The position numbers were made by a program, and so were the translations under genes. The notes beneath the pieces are model-generated. The model was not told the DNA's origin, did not search any database, and saw nothing but the letters and a program-made list of their open reading frames with translations. Positions 1 to 12,225 of a stretch of 64,000 nucleotides of DNA are shown here, in pieces (the first letter of the stretch is position 1; every line of letters begins with the position of its first letter). The DNA comes from Ectobius pallidus (taxonomy: Eukaryota; Arthropoda; Insecta; Blattodea; Ectobiidae), in the NCBI GenBank assembly GCA_964059195.1, contig CAXKWD010000005.1, positions 40,005,825 to 40,069,824 of the forward strand, in the 5' to 3' direction.

Positions 1-915
1 ACACAAAATTTACAATAATAACAAATCAATATAAAATCATTTGAAAATAACAGCATGAAATTATGATTTCTAAAACAACGAAAACGAAACCAGAACAAGG
101 TTAAAAGAAGCGTGCTTAGAAACACACTCGTCCTTCACGACGTCAAACATCGTATAATTCTTCAGGACTGAACATTCCCTCAGCTAACGGTGCACTCTAA
201 AATAGTCGTTTTTTTCTTGAGAGCGTCAAGGGCGAAAAACAGTGTTATTACGCTACGAGAGAAAGACCATTAGACAAAGAAAGAGCTGTAAATGGAAATC
301 TCGGGAAGCTGAAAGGAATCGAACATAGGACGTGAACAGACATAAAAATGAATAAAACCTTAGTTTCAAGGTTCCACATGCTGCTTTCTTCTGTATAAGA
401 CGAAAGCCAAAGATTTACATTACATATGGGGGAAGAGATTTAAATTCTATTTATATAATTTTTACTTGAATATGTGAAGCATTTAAGGAAGTATGGTCCA
501 TAACGCTAATACATAATGCACTCATGATCCTGGATCTAGAATAACTTGAGAACGGTTCTGAATAGAAATAAGGAAGGATTTTAATGACAAAAAATTCTGA
601 CAACATCGCTCCATTGCGATGGTACAGGTACAAAATGAATGAATAAGAAAAGATCAGGTGCTTTTTGAAATCTAAAGTGGGTCCACCAGATGGAGATAAT
701 TTCATAACTGAACCAGATTTCGTCTGTACAATGAATGATTTATGGTTAACCATCTAGTCGATTTTATTATTCCATAATAAATACAACCCGTCAATCTCTT
801 ATGTTTCAAAATCCATTTGAGGTAAGTTGTTAATATTGAAATAAATTTTTTCTCTTCTGTAACTAACAATAATTACAAATTATTCAAAAAGATAATTAAT
901 TATTTTATTGAAATA
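1..915. other. AT-rich sequence with no recognised feature
   Basis: No coding homology, tRNA-like box or obvious repeat was recognised. The one open frame of about 100 codons on the minus strand (451-753) has a composition expected of random AT-rich sequence. Confidence 0.5.
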
Positions 916-1638
916 CTAGCAAGTGCACGCGGCTTCGCCCACGTTGATTAAATCAAGAATTAAATATTAGGAGAATAATAATTAAACCATTATATTTATT
1001 AACACTTACACACGAATCATTCATAAACTAAACGATTAATAATAATTATAACAAGAGAACTAAAAATACAGCTTTGGAGTCCAACCGACGATTAGAAAGC
1101 GCCGCCTGAGAGAAACATCAGATTCTAGTTCTCTGACCCAGAAACCCCAGCACAGTGACTTCCGTCCAAATCGATTAATGTTTGCCCATTTAGGCCTATT
1201 TTCATTATCCTTCTTCCGTCTATGTTGACAATTTCAGATGTCTGCGGGCCTTGACATTATACGCAAATGAACTGACCAGGGTGGGCTTACAAAATTGAAC
1301 CGATCGATAATTCCATGCAATATGTTGAAAAAATCGAAATGCTCTTATTTTCAAGTTATGACAAAACAATCGAAGCCCCCTGCAATTGATTTGACAATTG
1401 AATTGTAAAAACGAAAACTGATGCTTCGATAATTCTAAAAATCATGTTTTCTGTCAGTTTTTCACTTATAACTCACAAACTAAAGTGAAAATTAAAAATC
1501 CTGTTTCGAGGTGCATTTGGCCACATTTCACTCCATCTGTGTTTAAAATTTCAGATCCCTGCGTGCAGTAGATTTTGCTGGGCATCGCACACAGACAGAG
1601 AGACAAACCGACAAATTCTTCCTCTTATTACAAAGAGA
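916..1638 (-). mobile_element. Non-autonomous Helitron, family A
   Basis: Read on the minus strand, the element ends in CTAG followed by T, preceded by a short GC-rich hairpin of the form GCGAAGCCGC, as is typical of Helitron 3' ends. Its 5' part holds a CTGTCTG-type run and a GCGATGCCCAGC segment also present near 29010 on the plus strand, so this is a second copy of the family at 28965-30350. The 5' boundary near 1638 is inferred from a degenerate match to TCTATATTAATAAAAGG. There is no coding capacity. Helitrons transpose by rolling-circle replication with helicase supplied by autonomous relatives. Confidence 0.7.
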
Positions 1639-1806
1639 TAGAAGAAATAGAAGATAGAAGTAGAAAACAAGTGTTTTACAAACTGGCTTGCTTTGTTTTA
1701 ATAACCTAAATAAGCCTAAAAAGTGGCGGCGTATAGAAGTTGGGAATATGATTTCCATTAACAAGAGTCATCAGATCTAGTTTATGTTGTGCACTTACGT
1801 AGCTAT

Positions 1807-1813
1807 GTTGTTG

Positions 1814-1860
<47 letters not shown>

Positions 1861-1862
1861 TA
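1807..1862. repeat. TTG/TTA trinucleotide microsatellite
   Basis: A short TTG run continues into a pure TTA/ATT repeat immediately next to the Helitron-type end at 1863. Length is likely to vary between individuals. Confidence 0.9.
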
Positions 1863-2386
1863 TAGCTTAAAAGGCCCGGCGTCGCCCGGGTTTTTATTTT
1901 GTAATTTGAAATTAACTTATGAAGGATTTTCGCTTTTCAAACTCTAGGGCCTTGTATAATATGTAGGCCTACACAGAACTTGAAATGAGGAAGAACGACT
2001 TATCACACTCAAACTATTCCCTCAGTAAACGCTAGATATAGCTTTTTATGGCTCACAGAGGATGTCGAGTGTTGCATTACACACCATGAAAGGGGTTGAA
2101 ATAAGAAGAAACATAAATTCCGATTACATAAGATTGTAATGTTTTTATGGAAATTTTTATTTCTCACTCTCATGTTACCATAAAACCGTTTCGGAGCTGA
2201 AATTATAAAACAATTCAATATCACTTTCATACCTTCCTCCCCCCAAAACCTGGGACGTAATAGGCTATACTACGGGCGTAGGACTGAAAATGTTCCATCC
2301 TATTTTGTCTTCTTGTAGATGTTTAGGGCCTATGATAAACATCCCTATACGAAGCCTACAGTAATGAGTGACGTAGCAGTGAATAG
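1863..2386 (-). mobile_element. Helitron-type repeat, family B (copy 1)
   Basis: On the minus strand this copy ends with a CCCGGGCGACGCCGGGC hairpin followed by CTTTTAAGCTA, shared with copies ending at 25540 and 37119 on the plus strand. A hairpin about ten bases before a CTAG-type end is the Helitron 3' signature; here the terminal G is changed. The body (for example GGATGTTTATCA and the TGAAAGTGATATTGAA segment) matches the 36.6-37.0 kb copy. The 5' side stops where the broken transposase gene begins. The open frame here (2009-2230) is not supported as a gene. Confidence 0.7.
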
Positions 2387-2393
2387 ATTTCAA

Positions 2394-3165
2394 TTCGTAG
2401 AAAACAGCCCAGAAATCCATTCCACGACATTTTGTTTACGCCAAGAAGTATCCGGACGCCGATAGAGTTTCACACTGTGGTATGATGCATTGTCCATAAC
2501 TATTAAACTGTTGGGTTTAAGTTTCGGCAAAACATTAGCAAACCAGTTATGGAATACCTCTCCGTTCATGTCATCGTGGTACTCACCTGTTTTCTTTTAC
2601 TCAAAAATGAGCAAACCCCCATTTACGAAGCCTGTGTCACTACCTTTATGCGTAATTATTAGGCGTTTCCCCTTACCCATAGGATTTTTAAACCTTGACT
2701 TAATCCTGCGCTAAAAGTTTTTTCCTTTGATTCAACAGTAGTGTGATGCCAAATTTTAGGGGTGGTGTGTCCTGCATTTACCCAAGTCTCGTCTAAGAAA
2801 TAAAACTTTCGACCCTCTGCTCGGTATTGCCGTACAGCTCTAAGATATCGTCTTTTCCAAAGTGCAATATCATCACGATCTACTATAACATTAACCTCAC
2901 TTCTTTTCATATATTACATTCCAATGTCCAACAATAACTTATAAAATGTTGTTCTTTTAAAATTAGGTAGGTCGGAATCCTCATTGACAGCACGAAGAAG
3001 TTTATCCACAGTTCGAGGTATGTTATCAAAAAAGAATTGATGAACTTTTGCTCGAATAGTACTTTTCACAAAGTCATCAATGTTATCTAAAACACTACGC
3101 GGCTTTTGAGCCTTTCTTGGAGGAGTTTTCACTACACCAGATACTGGTTGTAGTGCTATTATGTA
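2394..3165 (-). pseudogene. DDE_3 (Tc1/IS630-like) transposase pseudogene
   Basis: Read from high to low coordinates, the frame opens with a PPRKxxKPR segment and a helical N-terminal part (RTTFYKLLLDIG), then VDRDDIALWKRRYLRA and the acidic motif YFLDETWVNAGHT, which I recognise from insect DDE_3 superfamily proteins. A single in-frame TAA at 2914-2916 splits it. After GLK near 2700 the frame shifts by one base, continuing with GKGKRLIITHKGSD, then another in-frame stop, then the second acidic motif IVMDNASYHS. The part expected to hold the third acidic residue is missing, because the homology stops near 2394 at the family-B Helitron. It cannot encode a working transposase. Confidence 0.82.
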
Positions 3166-3513
3166 TGTCTGTGGCCTCAGTGGTCATTCTCTAATACAAC
3201 GGATGAAGTATTGCGAACAAAGGTCTTAATTTCCAAGCAAGCACTTCATCTTCAAACATTGATTCAACAGATTTTATTTTCCCAGAGAAGGGTAACTTAC
3301 AAAATGTCCACATTTGATGACATTAACGGTAAGGTATAATCCCCCACTAGCATCTATATGAGAACACTATCTTAAGTTTCATTTGAAATTGTGGATACTC
3401 ATTGTCAGTATATACCAATCCTGAAATAAGTTAAAATTATTGCTTACAGTAACATCCTAGCAACCAGTGTAATTTAATATTCGATTTTGAGAAGTAGTTA
3501 TTCAAGTAAAATA

Positions 3514-3978
3514 CAGGGTGGCCCAAATGAAAGATAACGAAAATATTTTCGAGTTATTTTGCTATTTTAATCTTACTTGATTATTTTCTTTTGTTGTAGT
3601 AACAGGTAACTGAGTCAACTATGCCACGCTACTATTTCATCTGAGAGCGATCCTGGGCAATGGAGCATTATTTTCGCACCTATGATGATGGAAGGAATGC
3701 TGGGCATTCGTAAAATATTGCGCCCACTCACTGGAGATTTTTTATTTCGGTGGTGGTATTTGGAACTCTTCACTAAAACCCTCCATCGTAATTCCCAATA
3801 ACAGTCAGCATTCCTTCCATCGACATATCTGCGAAAATAATATTCTATAGCCCTGGCATACTCTGCTATAACGTACAACGGCAATTACCTGTTCCCATAA
3901 CAAAAAACAAATGGATTCAAATAAGATTTAAATAAAATAAGTTGCAAACATTGTCGGTTACATTATTTTACCACCCTG
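3514..3978. mobile_element. Foldback / MITE-like element with CAGGGTGG ends
   Basis: The left end reads CAGGGTGG and the right end CCACCCTG. Inside, a GATGGAAGGAATGCTG segment near 3688 is repeated inverted near 3808, with TTATTTTCGCA / TGCGAAAATAA just outside, giving a long imperfect hairpin. No transposase is present. Flanking target duplications are not clear, so boundaries are approximate. Confidence 0.55.
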
Positions 3979-6760
3979 GTGGTTAAAAACATGTAATAAT
4001 GCTATGTCGGTACATCCCTCTTAATTTCTAGGAACAAATGGAAGCGTAATAGCATGGACAATACAAGTTTCTCTCTTCAAATTCTAATATAACTTAAAAT
4101 AACAGCCGTATTGCAGGGAGTGCATATTCAGATCTCTCAAGTCTCAGATGGCATATTTTGCCTCAAGTAAACGTACATTGTTCGGCTTCCAGTTTTAAAG
4201 CCTCATTTTGTAGCAATCAAAGAACTTTTACAAAAAGAAGTTTCAAGTACAAGTACAAGCACCTCGTTTAAATAACGTTACGTACGTTGTGTTCATGTGA
4301 ATATATTTAATTCAAACATTAATCTGAAGTTGCGTATGTTCTGCAATACACCGTCAAAATATGCATGTACTACAGAGAACTCTCTCATTCGATGACTGAA
4401 TTTTGCCGCCATTAACATTTAATCTACTTTTCTCATATTTTATTCTAAAACTTTATACAGAACTGGAGCTTTTGTAACATATTTATTAAGTTTCTTGTTT
4501 CGTAGTATTCCATGAAAATTGTAAAATTAGAATGCTTTCATGTACATCTTTCATATGATTTTTAATATAGCTTTTGAAATTAAATAAATTGAAATGCAAT
4601 ATTAAATTAAGTTACTTTAACAATAATCCTTATACATGTTACGCAAAGCCTCGAATGACCATTTCTCGTACTCAGAGTATTTCAGTAATAATGTAACAAT
4701 ATAATTTTTTTTTTTTTCAAATATTAAATTACTCAAAAAATTGGAAGTTAGACGTTGTATATAAACTATAATACGGTGCAAATTTTTCTCAGTGAGTCAT
4801 GTTATTAGACTATTACATTAAGAAAAGGTATACTTGAAGATATTTTCGTCAGAAAGATTATACTGACTAGCTGCGATTTAGTGAGTTTCAGTTACTGGTA
4901 GGAAGAAATATTGATATTTATATTTGGAAAAACAATTTATTGCTTTTATGTTAATTAGCCTATAGCCTACAACTATGAAGAATCAGCCAAATTGGTTTGA
5001 ATAGTTTATTAGTTTACTGTAAGTTGAACTGACATCTCGGCGGGCTTTGATTTTATCACAAAATGAAAAGATTCCAGAAGTGATTAGGTTAATTCGTAGG
5101 AAATTCTACACTACAGCTGAATTCTGCATATGAATTATAATTTTCTTCTGTACCGGTGATGTATGTACAGTTATATTTGTCTAATTATTAACCTGAACTT
5201 AAGAAGAAAGGTGATGGCATGGTATCATGTCAATAATCCATTTGCTTCCATCACAATTAGCCTAACTCAATCACTTAATTATATGAATAAGGTTAATATT
5301 ATTATATTTACGAAGAAAGAAGTATTGGTGAGGTGGAAGCACTCATATTAGGCTGTACATGAAGAGTAGGCCTATGTGTTAATGCATTTCGGACATTTTT
5401 CTTGTGTACGCTGTTGTGGTGTGAACATTACCACGCCTCGTGAGAAGTGGGGGTCAAGAGATTACAACTCAACATACACAATAAGGAGAGGCTATTATGC
5501 TGTGTAATTACATCCCATACATGTCAGAGCCCTGGCTGGACACCTAACTTCCCGGGCAATGCATCACACTTTTGCCTGGTGCGTTCCTATTCAATAGGAA
5601 TCACTGCGCTTATGGCCTTGTATTCCTGAATGTAATAATAGTAGAAAAGGTCTTTAACCGATTCAGAGCTGAATTTATATTAATAAAAGCATTCATCCAG
5701 TTAGACCTATATCAGTGAGTTTATATGTCCAAATCAAGGAAAAAAAAAATTACTAGTTTACTTGGTTTTTGTGAATGACAATTCTAACGTGCTGATAAAA
5801 TTCCTCGTATTGTAACATAAATCATTACTCTATTAATGATACATCTTTGCTTTTATTTCTGTTTTTCGGTGAGGCATATAGAAGTCAGTAGCAATGAAAA
5901 TGTTAAATAGGGTATCGGTACTAAATTCTGATAGCATAGGCCTATACTCTGAGGTGATGATCTTTTGGTAAGGTAACCAAATGCGAAAGTTTACTTTGAA
6001 TTAGAGGTGAAATGCGGATAAAAAGGGAAATGCACGCAAAATGCTATTTAATACCGAAATCGATCGTAATTTCAGTTTCTATTATACTAATATTTGAAGT
6101 TTCATTATCTCTGGACTATCTTCAACATGCTGCAAAATGCTCATTTGACTTATATTTTATTGTATATGAAGTGGAAATTAAAAGTAGAGTATCAGTTCTA
6201 CTTTATCCACATACGTAGTAGCCTATAGAGAAAGTATTCTGAATGTGAGAAAAATCGAAATCGAGATAACACCGAAGAAACATGTTTCACGATGCCTAGA
6301 AACCAAAAAAGTTATTTTGGAATTAAGTTTGTCCCTCTGTCTGTGGACACGCGTAGCGGGTAAACTGTTGACTGTATTACCTTTTTAAAATTAAGGACGC
6401 TTTTGGAATTTTATTAAACCGCCTAGATTTTTGTTTTTACAACTGAAATTTTAAAGGGACTTTTCATATAAGCTTTTTCAAAATATTTATGTTTGAAAAA
6501 TTGCTCTAAGGGTTTTAATAAAAATTTAAATTTCGAAACATCCATCCAAGAGTAATGAAATTGCTTAGGCTATTCGTTTTCCTGTAATTATTACTTAGGG
6601 GTACTTTACTCATATCTATTTTCGATTTTTTTAGGCTATTTCCATTACAGTAGGAGACAAATGAAAACCTAGCACATTAAAATTGTAAATAAAATTGAAA
6701 TTAACGTTTTTTGTTAAATAAATTTGTTTAGAAAATTAATATTTTCAAGATAAAACAAAA
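3979..6760. other. AT-rich stretch with no recognised feature
   Basis: About 2.8 kb without a recognisable gene or repeat family. Small open frames (for example 5163-5351 and 6012-6218) lack any familiar motif and are probably chance. Confidence 0.5.
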
Positions 6761-7020
6761 TATGCAGAATGCAGAATGCAGAATGCAGAATGCAAAATGT
6801 CAGAATGCGTTAATTCAAATATGAATGATATTCCCACAGTACCGGTAACAACAAGGTATGATAATGAAATAGGCATGACTTATGCAGAATGTCAGAACAC
6901 ATTAATTAAAATATGAATCATATTCCCACATGGTATGATAATGAAATAGGCATGACTTATGCAGAATGTCAGAACACATTAAATAAAATGTGAATGATAT
7001 TCCCACAGTACCGGCAATAA
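6761..7020. repeat. Heptamer run followed by 76-92 bp tandem repeats
   Basis: An ATGCAGA heptamer is repeated about five times from 6761. It is followed by three tandem units starting at 6797, 6889 and 6965, each beginning ATGTCAGAA and containing ATTCCCACA. The second and third units share an ACACATTAA block. The heptamer ATGCAGA also closes each unit, so the simple run probably arose from a unit junction. Confidence 0.8.
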
Positions 7021-7084
7021 GTAAATTATAATGAACTTGTTCTAGTGAAATTCAGTATACCTCAGTCGTAAGTTAATTAACATA

Positions 7085-7245
7085 CTAAAACCAATCAAAA
7101 TGATGTGGTATAGGCAAGAGGTCATGGGTTCAAATTTCAAACCTCGTGGTCAGCCAAATTTGACTTGGAGTTTTCATGGTTTCCTCATTTGCAAAGGCAT
7201 AGGACTCCTTAACTTTCTATAACTCATCCCCGTATACCATAATCG
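7085..7245 (+). mobile_element. tRNA-derived SINE fragment
   Basis: A pol III B-box-like GGGTTCAAATTTC near 7128 is followed by a TTTTCATGGTTTCCTCA segment and an AAAGGCATAGGACTCC segment. The same order (B box, GTTTCC block, GCxAAxGCCGG-like block) occurs on the minus strand at 16400-16655 and in degenerate form near 48080. The A box is not clear. Confidence 0.5.
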
Positions 7246-7397
7246 TTTAAACTGAACATACATCAGTCAAGAAGACTTCACTGAACATTAGAAACATATG
7301 CAGAACGATTTAATTTATCACAAGAGTCTACGGGTAAGCCCTTAGATTTTAAAAACATGATATGATCTGCATGCAGTTAAATCATGCAGAATAAGCT

Positions 7398-7404
7398 AAT
7401 AGTA

Positions 7405-7484
<80 letters not shown>

Positions 7485-7530
7485 CATCATCATCATCATC
7501 ATCATCATCATTATTATCATCATCATCTTA
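7398..7530. repeat. Compound ATA / CAT trinucleotide microsatellite
   Basis: About 80 bases of pure ATA repeat pass into about 40 bases of ATC/CAT repeat. The open frame over it (7384-7587, polyisoleucine) is an artefact of the repeat. Confidence 0.95.
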
Positions 7531-8193
7531 GTAATGATATTTAAATTAAAGAAAATAGTAAGCTTAAATCTTCTTGGGCATATCTGAATTAAAAAAGAAA
7601 AGTATTAAGATATTGTACTACGTAAGTCCATTAAAAAATCCCCACTCATAAAATAGTAATGATTAAAGGGTACGTAAGTCATAAAGGCCTACTAAAATTA
7701 TCGACTGTTTAATTTGCATTCTCTCTTATGATTTATTTACTTTACCAAGAAAATCCTAATCTATTGAATAATCGCAGCAATTAGTTATTTAGATAACATG
7801 TGTGACGCTACAACAGGAATATTATATTCGGTAAAATAAGGAATTTGTACATTAATTTTTTAATGCTACCGGATTCTTTCGTCAACCTTGAAAAATGAAT
7901 ATTACAAATCTTAACGTGTATATGTGAGAAAGTTTGTAAACATATTTTTCACCTTTCATTTAGGAATATGACGTAATATTCATTATACAATATTGTGAAC
8001 ACAAATCAAATGAGTTCTTAAGGATAAGCCAGTGATGTTCAACTGAACAATGTTACGCACTTCAACCTCATGGATTCCCAGTTTTTAGTAGTAAGCTATA
8101 ATAGAAAAGAGTGACAACTTTTGGAACCAGATGTGATCATATAGCCCATCGGCTGAGGTTTCCTGGGAGAGAAGAGAGGGTACAAAAAGTACA
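7531..8193. other. Left flank of the LTR element, no recognised gene
   Basis: AT-rich, no recognised coding or repeat family. It ends at the target duplication of the LTR retrotransposon. Confidence 0.5.
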
Positions 8194-8197
8194 GGGT
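8194..8197. repeat. Target site duplication, left copy (GGGT)
   Basis: GGGT lies directly outside the TG of the left LTR and again directly outside the CA of the right LTR (16396-16399). A 4-bp duplication fits Ty3/gypsy-type integration. Confidence 0.85.
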
Positions 8198-9359
8198 TGA
8201 AGCCGTTCGCTCGGGCGTCACTTATGAAGCCGTTCGCTTGGGCGTCAATCAGTTGATCGTGTATCTGTAAGGTGTGAGCTGCCGGCGTAGTCAGTCGGAT
8301 CGAGCAAGGGCTTCGTGGTGGCGACGTCTGTGTTCAAGCACCAACAATCACAACAGCTAGGATATTGCACAGGGGTTATACATGTACATAAAAGGCACAC
8401 GATGTAAAATATACTTATATATTTTAAAACTTTTATGACAAAAATATATCGTCATTCGTACACTTTTGGTTTAGGTACCCTCACATATGAATGGCGGCCT
8501 ATTTATACTTCATCCACGTCACATACACTTTGCTAATATAATTCTTCGCCTCGCCTAGGGTAATATCGCTAGTTGCACTTACAATTCGCAGTCTTAATTA
8601 TTTTGGGTCCGTACGGAAATATCCTTTACGGGGAAGAAACAGCAACTTTATAGGCCTATTATAATAAACACGCGGCTTTTATAAATAACTTATCCTACGT
8701 GTGTATAATGCACAGGCGAGTGGCGTGGAGTCGTTGTTCGGAAACTTGTATGGAGTGCCACGATTTGCTGGCGGAGGTCCTTTTTATACATTTTGGAGAT
8801 GTGACGTAATTTGGTCATAATACGGGCCCTATTGGGTGACAACTTCGCGCCACGGGTGTTTATTGGTTGAAAAGTTTTTAAAGAGGACGTTAGGAATCCG
8901 AGAATCCTGAAGGAACAAAAGTCAGACTGTCAGGAACAGCCATTAATTACGAAGTAGACTCGAAAACTAGCGGGGGAGAGACAGTTCTATAGAAATTGGA
9001 ACTTTCCTTGATAATTCCGAATTGGAATTATCGAGGAAAAATTGAATATCATATTCCGGTAGCTTGTTTCTCGCTGAGTCCGGTGGTGTAAAATTCTCTA
9101 TGAAAAGATGTAAATTTAATATGTTAATCAATAAAAACCGAATAAATAATTAGTCCTGTAATTATATTAATTGAGTGACATATGAAATGAAAGGGAGTAA
9201 ATAAATCTATCGAACGGTAATATTAATATAGGTGTCGTAATTTTGGTATTGTCTTAATTGAAGAAGAAAAGTTAGGATATTTGAATTTTAACGGTCAGTG
9301 GGAAGAAAGTCTCCATAGGGTGCCGTACAAACTTCGTAGGGGGTCTCATACCAGCTTCA
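8198..9359 (-). repeat. 3' LTR
   Basis: 1162 bp, TGAAGC...GCTTCA, matching 15234-16395 at a constant offset of 7036. The low-coordinate end holds two 27-bp tandem units starting at 8198 and 8225. A TATAAATAGGCC box lies on the minus strand at 8497-8508, a plausible promoter core; a second TATAAAAAGG-like box lies near 8788. Confidence 0.95.
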
Positions 9360-10851
9360 TTTGACCCAAGTCAAAAATTTTATAAAGGAAATGACGATAT
9401 TCGTAAAGTATGGTTGTTGAATTTAAAAAAATTTTGATTTGCCTCGACTTCAAAAACATCATTATATGAGCAAAGGTATTGTACGTGTTAATGTAGCAAT
9501 TCTTACTTGTAATAACATATAGGAGTAACATAGTACCCTTAATTCTAATAATTACTTACTTGATGTATTCATAGTATCTGAAAAATAAAAATATCAACTT
9601 ATTTCCTATGTAGTTGAAAAGTAATTATATCAATTCAATTTTCATGTATCTAAAATTGAAAAACACGAAATATTAACTTATTCCTTTGTAATTTGACATC
9701 GTACTTAAAAATTGAAGTATCAACTTATTTCATTATGTAATTATCCTTAAATCAAATATGGAATTATCTCATATGAGTATTTTCCTTTCACACATTAATT
9801 AGACAGTAGCTATACCCTTCACGTTAAAATATGAAATATTTTCTTTACGTACTAAGTTGTACAAATTTTATTGTACAATAAATTGTACGAAATTTCCATC
9901 CATCACAAATGTTATCCCTCTGCCTTTCCGTTAGGTAACTCTATATGTATTTCATTCACTGGAACTTATGTTAAAATAATTCTGAGTTACTGCATATACC
10001 TCTTATAAATATGTTTAATGTGACCTTTAATTTCAGAGTCTCGAATTCTTAATTAATAATGAATTCGTATATCCTTCGTTACTCATTACTCATGGTAATA
10101 TATCTATATACTCATGGTATTGTACATAATTAACAATTCTCTCTCTAATTATCTTTACATCAATACTACGTCACATTATTAATTATCTTATATTCGTTGT
10201 TTCACTGCCGGAAATTCTTAGGTATACATTTAGTTCATACAAATATTACATCGGACACTTACCTTACGGTAATTTCTTAGGCAGGGTGTAACTTATCGGG
10301 TGGGATTTATGAGTTTCAAAGGGTTAAATCATATACATATCTCTAATTGTGTAGCTAAATATTTTCCATGTGAAGTGTATATTAAAAATAAAAATTTAAA
10401 AATTTGAAATGATAATATAGTATTAAATTCACAAATTCGTAATCTCGGCTGTCGGATCGATATCACATCACTTCAGCTTTGCCTTGACAGTAAGAGCATG
10501 AACCATAATCATATATGCACTATGTACAAAATATTTACATATAGGAAACCTTAATCGGAGTTCCTTTACATTCGCCGAAACTGTATGGGTTGGTGTCCTG
10601 CACCAAATGCCATATCTACATCCTGTCCATTGTCTATTCGGAGTAGGATACATTTTCTCTAATACTGAGGGTGCATTCGCAACGGGGAAAATACCTCACC
10701 CGCTGCGTTTAATGTGTATATAGATCCGAGGTCCGCGATGACGAATATATGCATATAATTTAGTTTCAAGAACGTGTTTTGTCCATTCTAAGGTCCTTGC
10801 TTCGTACATAACTTACAATACTATTCTTATTCTTCCCATTTAGGGGTTTTC
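9360..10851 (-). other. Long 3' non-coding part of the LTR element
   Basis: About 1.5 kb between the integrase stop and the 3' LTR with no frame longer than about 60 codons and no envelope-like motif. No clear polypurine tract lies immediately beside the LTR edge at 9360. Because the insertion is young, this non-coding stretch was probably already present in the source copy. Confidence 0.6.
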
Positions 10852-12162
10852 TTATGAAGATTCGGTACGGTATTTCCTTAGTAATTGCTTATGGTACCGA
10901 CCTAATATTTTATTGGCGTCTTTTGGGTCTGACACCTCAAAAGTGTCCGTACCAAATTGCCGTTGAATACAATAGGGACCTCGGTAGGGTAAACAAAATT
11001 TTTTCTGCCTCTGATTGATAGCACTTGGAAGGGGGAAGTTCTTCACCAATACCAATTCATTCTGACGTGGTTGCCATTTAGGTTTATGGGACGGTCTTTT
11101 TTCTTTGCGCTTTTTCCATCGCTTGTGTAACCGAGCCATTATTTCCTTACAAACATCTGTGTCCCGCGGAGCACACGTAGGTAAAATTGGTGGAGTGTTG
11201 GAAAACAAAGGCCCTACTACCGTACCTTTAATCACTTCAATAGGGATTTCTTTAGTAACATCGTTTGGCGTTTCATTCAATATCGCCTGTATCGTCTTCA
11301 GGTGACGAAACCAATCTTGGTGTTTCCGGTGAGACAATAATCGGAGGTAACCAATCACACTTTTGATATAGCGTTCAGAGGGGTTACCTCTGGGATAAAA
11401 AGAGGAGCAGTGGCGGATTTTCACGCCTAGCTTATTAAGTTCCGTTGTCCAATGCCTACTTGAAAAAATACTCGCGTTGTCTGTCAAAATGAAATCAAAA
11501 GCGCCGAACTCGCAAATGAAATCTCTTACTTTAGCAACACATATTTTAGTGGATATCCTACGGAGAGGATATAACTTCACAAATTTGCTGAACACGTCAA
11601 CCATAACTAAGATAAATTGATTTCCGAAGTTAGATTTTACCAGGGGTCCTAAAATGTCTGCGCAAATTAATTGCTTCGGCTTAGTAGCCTCAATAGCACC
11701 TGGTGTGACGGCATATGCAACATTACGCATTTTGCCTATTTGACATAAATGACAAGTGGAAACATACTTTCTGACTTTACGTCCTAGGTGCTTCACATAA
11801 AAATGCTGACTTATGGCATTTACTAACCTATCAGTTCCACTGTGAGCTAAATTCTCATGGTAACTGGCTATTAAGTCTCGTTCCATTGCCTCAGGAATAT
11901 ACGTTTTCCACGTTGCGTTATTAGTACCACATAGCTTGTATAAGATTCCCTCTTTCATACCAATCGAAAAGGGTTTTATCGCACCATTTTCTGAGTTTTC
12001 TGTTTCTCCAGTGTTCTCTGTATCCTCATTCATTACATGGATTGTCCCGATGTCCCGTGCGTTACCCATAAGCTTTTGAAGATTTTGATCTCCCGCTTGG
12101 AGCTGCCTTATGTTCTTAAGTTTATCATTCAGATGATATCTATCCCGCAGATTCATTTTCAT
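10852..12162 (-). CDS. Retrotransposon integrase
   Basis: 436 codons. It carries a zinc-binding HHCC module (His102, His107, Cys137, Cys140), then an RNase H-fold integrase core with Asp169 in CADILG, Asp228 in LTDNAS and Glu263 in NPSERY. The second and third acidic residues are 34 residues apart, near the usual D,D35E. A GPY/F-type module (YRGPYCI) lies near residue 388. The enzyme would join element cDNA to the host chromosome. The frame stays open upstream of this Met to about 12210, where TAA codons made by a TTA run stop it, so the true start may be further upstream. It is in the same frame as gag. An integrase of this kind normally follows reverse transcriptase and RNase H in one polyprotein; here those are absent. 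Confidence 0.93.
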   Translation of the reverse strand: MKMNLRDRYHLNDKLKNIRQLQAGDQNLQKLMGNARDIGTIHVMNEDTENTGETENSENGAIKPFSIGMKEGILYKLCGTNNATWKTYIPEAMERDLIASYHENLAHSGTDRLVNAISQHFYVKHLGRKVRKYVSTCHLCQIGKMRNVAYAVTPGAIEATKPKQLICADILGPLVKSNFGNQFILVMVDVFSKFVKLYPLRRISTKICVAKVRDFICEFGAFDFILTDNASIFSSRHWTTELNKLGVKIRHCSSFYPRGNPSERYIKSVIGYLRLLSHRKHQDWFRHLKTIQAILNETPNDVTKEIPIEVIKGTVVGPLFSNTPPILPTCAPRDTDVCKEIMARLHKRWKKRKEKRPSHKPKWQPRQNELVLVKNFPLPSAINQRQKKFCLPYRGPYCIQRQFGTDTFEVSDPKDANKILGRYHKQLLRKYRTESS

Positions 12163-12225
12163 AATCCTTATTCCTTTCTCTTGACTTATAGGTTCACAAT
12201 CATTATTCCCTTATTATTACGATTA

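Noticed and set aside
6761..7020. A CRISPR-like array
   Set aside because: The repeats are contiguous tandem units in an insect-like genome, without regular unique spacers.
7384..7587. Polyisoleucine open frame
   Set aside because: It is the translation of an ATA/ATC microsatellite.
9360..10851. An envelope gene in the LTR element
   Set aside because: No frame over about 60 codons and no transmembrane or signal-like pattern supports one.
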